From Runella sp. SP2 (GTDB lineage: Bacteria > Bacteroidota > Bacteroidia > Cytophagales > Spirosomataceae), in contig NZ_CP031030.1 of NCBI RefSeq assembly GCF_003711225.1, forward strand, positions 1,488,001-1,552,000: a DNA stretch of 64,000 nucleotides, read 5' to 3'. Of this stretch, positions 60,577-64,000 are shown piece after piece (the first letter of the stretch is position 1; every line of letters starts with the position of its first letter). The notes under the pieces were generated by a model. The model did not search any database. It was not told where the DNA came from and saw only the letters and a list, made by a program, of their open reading frames with translations. The position numbers and the translations under genes are program-made.

Positions 60577-60658
60577 AATTGTGCGCTAACGGTTAAAAAA
60601 CAGCCTTAAAATTCTTTTAAAATAATTAACCCAATTTACCAATCAACTCTAAGAAAGA

Positions 60659-61210
60659 ATGAACAGAAGAGAGGTCATTAAAAGTGTTGCTTTGATGTTT
60701 GGAGGAACGCTATCGGCGCCAACCCTTATGGCCATGAACCACTGGGAACAGGCCACTACTCCTGACACAAATGCGGCGGCGTTTAGCCTAACGGCGACGC
60801 AGCAAAAGATTGTCGCGGAAGTAGCCGAAATGATTATCCCCAAAACAAATACAGTAGGAGCCAAAGACGTGGGTGTGCCAGCATTTGTCGAAATGATGCT
60901 CAAAGACTGCTACTTACCACCTGACCACCAGCGTTTTTTAGAGGGCTTAACTTCTTTGGAACAAATGAAATTTTTGGAACTGAACGAGGCCGAACGGCGC
61001 GGTGCACTCAAAATGATGGAGCAACAAACCAAAGAACAAATGAAGACGCCATCGAAAACGGTTCCTTTTTGGCGTTTGATGAAAGAACTGACGTTGTTGG
61101 GGTATTTTACTTCAGAAGCGGGTATCAAGGCTTCCTTTGAGTACGTACAAATTCCTGGGAAATTGGAAAACATCAAGCTCAAACCCAACCAAAAATCATA
61201 CGCGTATTAA
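60659..61210 (+). CDS. gluconate 2-dehydrogenase subunit 3-like protein
   Basis: 183 residues; TAT-type leader MNRREVIKSVALMFGGTL. The family pattern is QQKIVAEVAEMIIPKTNTVGAKDVGVPAFVEMMLKDC and FWRLMKELTLLGYFTSEAGIKASFEY. It forms a small subunit with GMC oxidoreductases at the membrane, possibly helping export or electron transfer. The partner GMC gene starts 102 bases downstream. Context supports a periplasmic sugar oxidation complex. Confidence 0.85.
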   Translation: MNRREVIKSVALMFGGTLSAPTLMAMNHWEQATTPDTNAAAFSLTATQQKIVAEVAEMIIPKTNTVGAKDVGVPAFVEMMLKDCYLPPDHQRFLEGLTSLEQMKFLELNEAERRGALKMMEQQTKEQMKTPSKTVPFWRLMKELTLLGYFTSEAGIKASFEYVQIPGKLENIKLKPNQKSYAY

Positions 61211-61220
61211 ATGTAAATTT

Positions 61221-61290
61221 AGTGATGAGTTATAAGAGAGGAGTGATAAGAATTTCTTAATTACTCATCTCTTAAATCTCATCACTTATC
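61221..61290. repeat. imperfect inverted repeat between subunit 3 and GMC genes
   Basis: AGTGATGAGTTATAAGAGAG (from 61221) is mirrored by CTCTTAAATCTCATCACTT (ending near 61288) with few mismatches. It lies in the gap of a two-gene operon, so it may be an mRNA processing or stability hairpin. Confidence 0.5.
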
Positions 61291-61312
61291 ACTCATTAAA
61301 TTATTGAAAGTC

Positions 61313-63028
61313 ATGTACTTAAATATAAAAGCAACGAAAGATAATACCTTTGACGCCATTGTCGTTGGGTCGGGGATGACGGGCGGTTTTGCGGCGAAAG
61401 AACTGACCGAAAAAGGCATGAAAGTGTTGATGATTGAGCGTGGAAAAGAAATCAAGCACGTTCAGGATTACGACACGGCCATGAAACAGCCGTGGGAAAT
61501 TGAACACCGTGGCAAAACCACGCTCGTTTCGGCCGAAGAACGCTGGGCTAATAGCCGTTTTTGGGGGCTGGGTAGCGAAGAAGTGGTAAACCATTTGACC
61601 AACGATAAAGAAAATCCGTATATAGAAAAGCGCCCCTTTGACTGGATTCGCGCCTACCATACAGGAGGCAAGTCCATGCACTGGGGACGTCAGTCGTACC
61701 GTTGGAACAAACAAGATTTTGAAGCCAATGCCAAAGAAGGCATCGGCATCGACTGGCCGATTCGGTACGAAGATTTGGAGCCTTGGTACACGCATGTCGA
61801 AAAATTTGTGGGCGTAAGTGGCCAAAAAGAAGGCTTAGACGTACTGCCCGACGGGCATTTTTTGCCGCCCATGCCGCTGTTTGCGCCTGAGGCTTATTTC
61901 AAAAAAGTGATGTTCGACAAGTTCAATCGCCCCGTAACGGTAGGGCGGGTGGCCAACCTTACGCAACCCCAAGCCATTCATACTGAACTTGGTAGAGCGT
62001 CGTGCCAGTACCGTAACAAGTGCGCGCGTGGATGTCCTTATGGTGGATATTATAGCTCGCTGTCGGGGGCGATTCCCGCTGCCATGCGTACCAAACGCCT
62101 AACGATGTTACACGATTCGATTGTGGCCGAAATTATCTATGATGACCAAAAAAATAAGGCCGTTGGCGTTCGGGTTATCAATCAGCATAACAATCTTGTT
62201 ACCGATTATTTCTCAAAAATTATCTTCTTAAACGCAGGTTCTATCAATACTGCTGCGTTGATGCTTAACTCTAAATCGAGGCGTTTCCCCAACGGATTCG
62301 GAAACGATAGCGACCAAGTAGGGCGTAATCTCATGGATCACCAACTTGGCGCAGGAGCTACGGCGAGTATCGAGGGCTTTGAAGACGATTATGTATATGG
62401 ACAGCGCCCCAACGCGCTCTACATTCCTCGTTTCCGAAACTGGGGGAACGACAAGCAAACGGCGTATCTCAGGGGCTTTGGCTACCAAGGCGGAGCGAGC
62501 CGCGAAGGTTGGAACCGTGGCGTGGCCGCCGATGGTTTTGGCAGTGATTTTAAAGAAAACCTCACCAAGCCAGGCGCGTGGACGATTAGTATTGGAGGGT
62601 TTGGGGAAGTGTTGCCCGACCCCAACAACCGAATGTACCTCGACCCCGATAAAAAAGACAAATGGGGCGTGCCGTTGATTGTGTTTGATGCGGCCTTTAG
62701 TGACAACGACCGTGCAATTCGCAAGGACATCGTAGCTTCGGCGGTAGAAATGCTGGAAACGGCGGGTTTCAAAAACGTGACTCCTTACGACCGCCCGACC
62801 CACCTTGGATTGGGTATTCACGACATGGGAACGGCTCGGATGGGGCGCGACCCAAAAACGTCGGTCTTGAATTCTTTCAACCAAGTGCATGACAGTAAAA
62901 ATGTATTTGTGACCGATGGCGCGGCGATGGCTTCGGCTTCTTGTGTCAATCCATCCATTACCTACATGGCGCTTACGGCCCGTGCAGTAGATCATGCAGT
63001 GAAGTCTTTGAAAAAAAGAGAATTGTAA
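61313..63028 (+). CDS. GMC-family oxidoreductase
   Basis: About 571 residues from ATG 61313 (TTG 61304 is less likely). FAD site DAIVVGSGMTGGFAAKELTEKGMKVLMIERG, then GGKSMHWGRQSYRW, and C-terminal FVTDGAAMASASCVNPSITYMALTARAVDHA with the conserved His/Asn area (GLGIHDMGTARMGRDP). GMC enzymes with a subunit-3 partner oxidise the C3 or C1 hydroxyl of sugars or glycosides. Cys-rich CQYRNKCARGCPYGGY resembles the insertion in periplasmic sugar dehydrogenases. Together with the following TIM-barrel protein this suggests 3-keto-glycoside metabolism. Confidence 0.88.
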   Translation: MYLNIKATKDNTFDAIVVGSGMTGGFAAKELTEKGMKVLMIERGKEIKHVQDYDTAMKQPWEIEHRGKTTLVSAEERWANSRFWGLGSEEVVNHLTNDKENPYIEKRPFDWIRAYHTGGKSMHWGRQSYRWNKQDFEANAKEGIGIDWPIRYEDLEPWYTHVEKFVGVSGQKEGLDVLPDGHFLPPMPLFAPEAYFKKVMFDKFNRPVTVGRVANLTQPQAIHTELGRASCQYRNKCARGCPYGGYYSSLSGAIPAAMRTKRLTMLHDSIVAEIIYDDQKNKAVGVRVINQHNNLVTDYFSKIIFLNAGSINTAALMLNSKSRRFPNGFGNDSDQVGRNLMDHQLGAGATASIEGFEDDYVYGQRPNALYIPRFRNWGNDKQTAYLRGFGYQGGASREGWNRGVAADGFGSDFKENLTKPGAWTISIGGFGEVLPDPNNRMYLDPDKKDKWGVPLIVFDAAFSDNDRAIRKDIVASAVEMLETAGFKNVTPYDRPTHLGLGIHDMGTARMGRDPKTSVLNSFNQVHDSKNVFVTDGAAMASASCVNPSITYMALTARAVDHAVKSLKKREL

Positions 63029-63090
63029 CTCAAAACAGTATCTGTTTCCTTTTTTTGCCTTTCTTAATGAAAAAAGTACCAGAGAAAAAG

Positions 63091-63933
63091 ATGAATAACC
63101 GTAGAAAGTTTCTTAAACAAGCAAGTAGCGCTTTGGCGATTGGGGCAGTTGCACCCGCGATGGCGCACGAAAACGCGGCCACGCCCAAAGCCCAAGAAGA
63201 TTTGTTCAAGCTAGGAATCGCAGGCTATAGTTTTGTGCATTTTAAACTAGATCAAGCCCTCGAAATGATGCGTAAGGTGGACGTTCACTACCTGTGTATC
63301 AAAGATTTTCACTTGCCTTTTAATAGTACCGACGAACAAATCGCGGCGTTTCATGCGACCCTCAAAGCCTCCAACGTAACGGGCTACGCTGTGGGGCCGA
63401 TTTACATGAAAACGACCCAAGAAATCGACAATGGTTTTGAATATGCAAAACGCGTTGGAGTAAAACTTATCGTGGGCGTACCAAACGAAGAGTTGTTGCC
63501 GTATATCGACAAAAAAGTGAAGGAATACGACATGCGTTATGCAATTCACATTCACGGGCCTGACATTAAATTGTGGCCAAATGCGTCGTCGGTTATCAAT
63601 GCCGTTAAAAACCTTGATCCGCGTATGGGATTGTGTTTTGACATGGGGCACGATGCGCGTTTTGGCGATGACCCAATTGCCGACCTCAAAAAATACGCCG
63701 ACCGCATTTTTGACATTCACCTCAAAAACGTAACGGCGGCTTCTAAAGAAGGAAAAACCTGCGAACTCGGACGCGGTATCATCGACGTGCCTGCCTTTGT
63801 GGCCATGCTTCGCAAAATCAAGTACAGCGGAAGTTGTAGCCTTGAGTATGAAAAAGACATGAAAGACCCGTTGGCAGGTATCGCCGAATCGGTGGGGTAC
63901 TTCAAAGGAGTTTGCCAAGCGAGCCGTAAATAG
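63091..63933 (+). CDS. TAT-exported sugar phosphate isomerase/epimerase-like TIM barrel
   Basis: 280 residues from ATG 63091 (63067 is an alternative; both keep the leader). MNNRRKFLKQASSALAIGAV is a TAT leader. The TIM barrel shows LGIAGYSFVHFKLDQALEMM, YCIKDFHL-like strands, RYAIHIHGPD, GLCFDMGHDARFG, IFDIHLKNV and SCSLEYEKDM, giving the Glu/Asp/His metal site. Related exported proteins act on 3-keto sugars after GMC oxidation. It ends the operon. Similar in fold, but not a close paralogue, to the gene at 10638. Confidence 0.83.
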   Translation: MNNRRKFLKQASSALAIGAVAPAMAHENAATPKAQEDLFKLGIAGYSFVHFKLDQALEMMRKVDVHYLCIKDFHLPFNSTDEQIAAFHATLKASNVTGYAVGPIYMKTTQEIDNGFEYAKRVGVKLIVGVPNEELLPYIDKKVKEYDMRYAIHIHGPDIKLWPNASSVINAVKNLDPRMGLCFDMGHDARFGDDPIADLKKYADRIFDIHLKNVTAASKEGKTCELGRGIIDVPAFVAMLRKIKYSGSCSLEYEKDMKDPLAGIAESVGYFKGVCQASRK

Positions 63934-63955
63934 TCAAGAGCAGTCAGTAATAAGT

Positions 63956-63998
63956 AAAAGGGGTTGGGTAAGGCTTTGGCCAATATCCAGCCCCTTTT
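63956..63998 (+). terminator. rho-independent terminator at window end
   Basis: AAAAGGGGTTGG (63956-63967) pairs with CCAGCCCCTTTT (63987-63998, one G-T). It closes the GMC/isomerase operon. Confidence 0.78.
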
Positions 63999-64000
63999 AA

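Noticed and set aside
62228-62995. 255-codon open frame on the minus strand
   Set aside because: It lies wholly antisense to the clearly conserved GMC oxidoreductase gene, and its translation is rich in R, V and H without any domain; a shadow frame.
63247-63918. 223-codon minus-strand frame
   Set aside because: Antisense to the TIM-barrel isomerase gene with all its motifs; no recognisable protein features.

Overview
The window reads as one contig of a Bacteroidota chromosome, most likely Cytophagales (Runella/Dyadobacter/Spirosoma type). Reasons: TAnnTTTG -7 promoter boxes, few Shine-Dalgarno sites, many secreted glycoside hydrolases, Nudix-type sugar regulators, SusC/D-free carbohydrate and sugar-oxidation clusters, and a type III PKS/UbiA cluster. 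No rRNA, tRNA, CRISPR array, prophage or intact insertion sequence was seen.

Layout. (1) 1-7558 (+): a catabolic operon with a ring-cleavage (VOC) dioxygenase, C-C hydrolase, HisD-like dehydrogenase, SDR, KynB-like cyclase, FAD monooxygenase, DUF1349 lipoprotein and FAH-family hydrolase. It looks like a route for an aromatic or N-heteroaromatic compound. (2) 7685-18602 (+): secreted esterases, an MFS transporter, a Dabb protein, a TIM-barrel isomerase, and GH106 and GH78 rhamnosidases, probably for rhamnose-rich plant glycans. (3) 18749-28270: two paralogous Nudix-type regulators (NrtR/AraR-like, minus strand) alternate with a GH79 enzyme, an SDR, a ThuA protein, a giant sugar dehydrogenase/PKD/cytochrome c fusion and secreted proteins sharing a ~95-residue domain. 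(4) 28344-35298 (-): NRDE, DinB, YceI, DM13, a Crp/Fnr regulator, ATP-grasp, DoxX, two YHS proteins and LysE. (5) 36029-39762 (-): type III PKS, methyltransferase, FAD oxidoreductase and UbiA prenyltransferase. (6) 39891-44373 (-): LytTR response regulator, TPR histidine kinase, collagen-like lipoprotein and a beta-trefoil lectin-like protein. (7) 44675-53851: two AraC regulators around aldo/keto reductases, NmrA-like proteins, an alcohol dehydrogenase and an MFS pump, with a remnant of a third aldo/keto reductase. (8) 53889-63933 (+): two TAT-exported molybdopterin dehydrogenase subunits around one 2Fe-2S subunit, a DUF4143 ATPase, then gluconate-dehydrogenase subunit 3, a GMC oxidoreductase and a TAT-exported TIM-barrel isomerase.

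The most unusual content is a REPIN-like GC-rich repeat (core AGCCCCCTAACCCCCAATGG and its inverse). It occurs about 17 times, only in 1-25.2 kb. It lies between genes, where it supplies stop codons and abuts start codons, and also inside at least five coding sequences, where it is read in frame as SPLTPNGG, PPLGVRGL or PIG-type peptides. In addition, three sets of candidate operators can be read by eye: a 21-bp palindrome near the Nudix regulators, a TGTCG-N6-CGACA palindrome upstream of four minus-strand operons around the Crp/Fnr gene, and a 39-bp element placed identically relative to two -7 boxes 11.6 kb apart.
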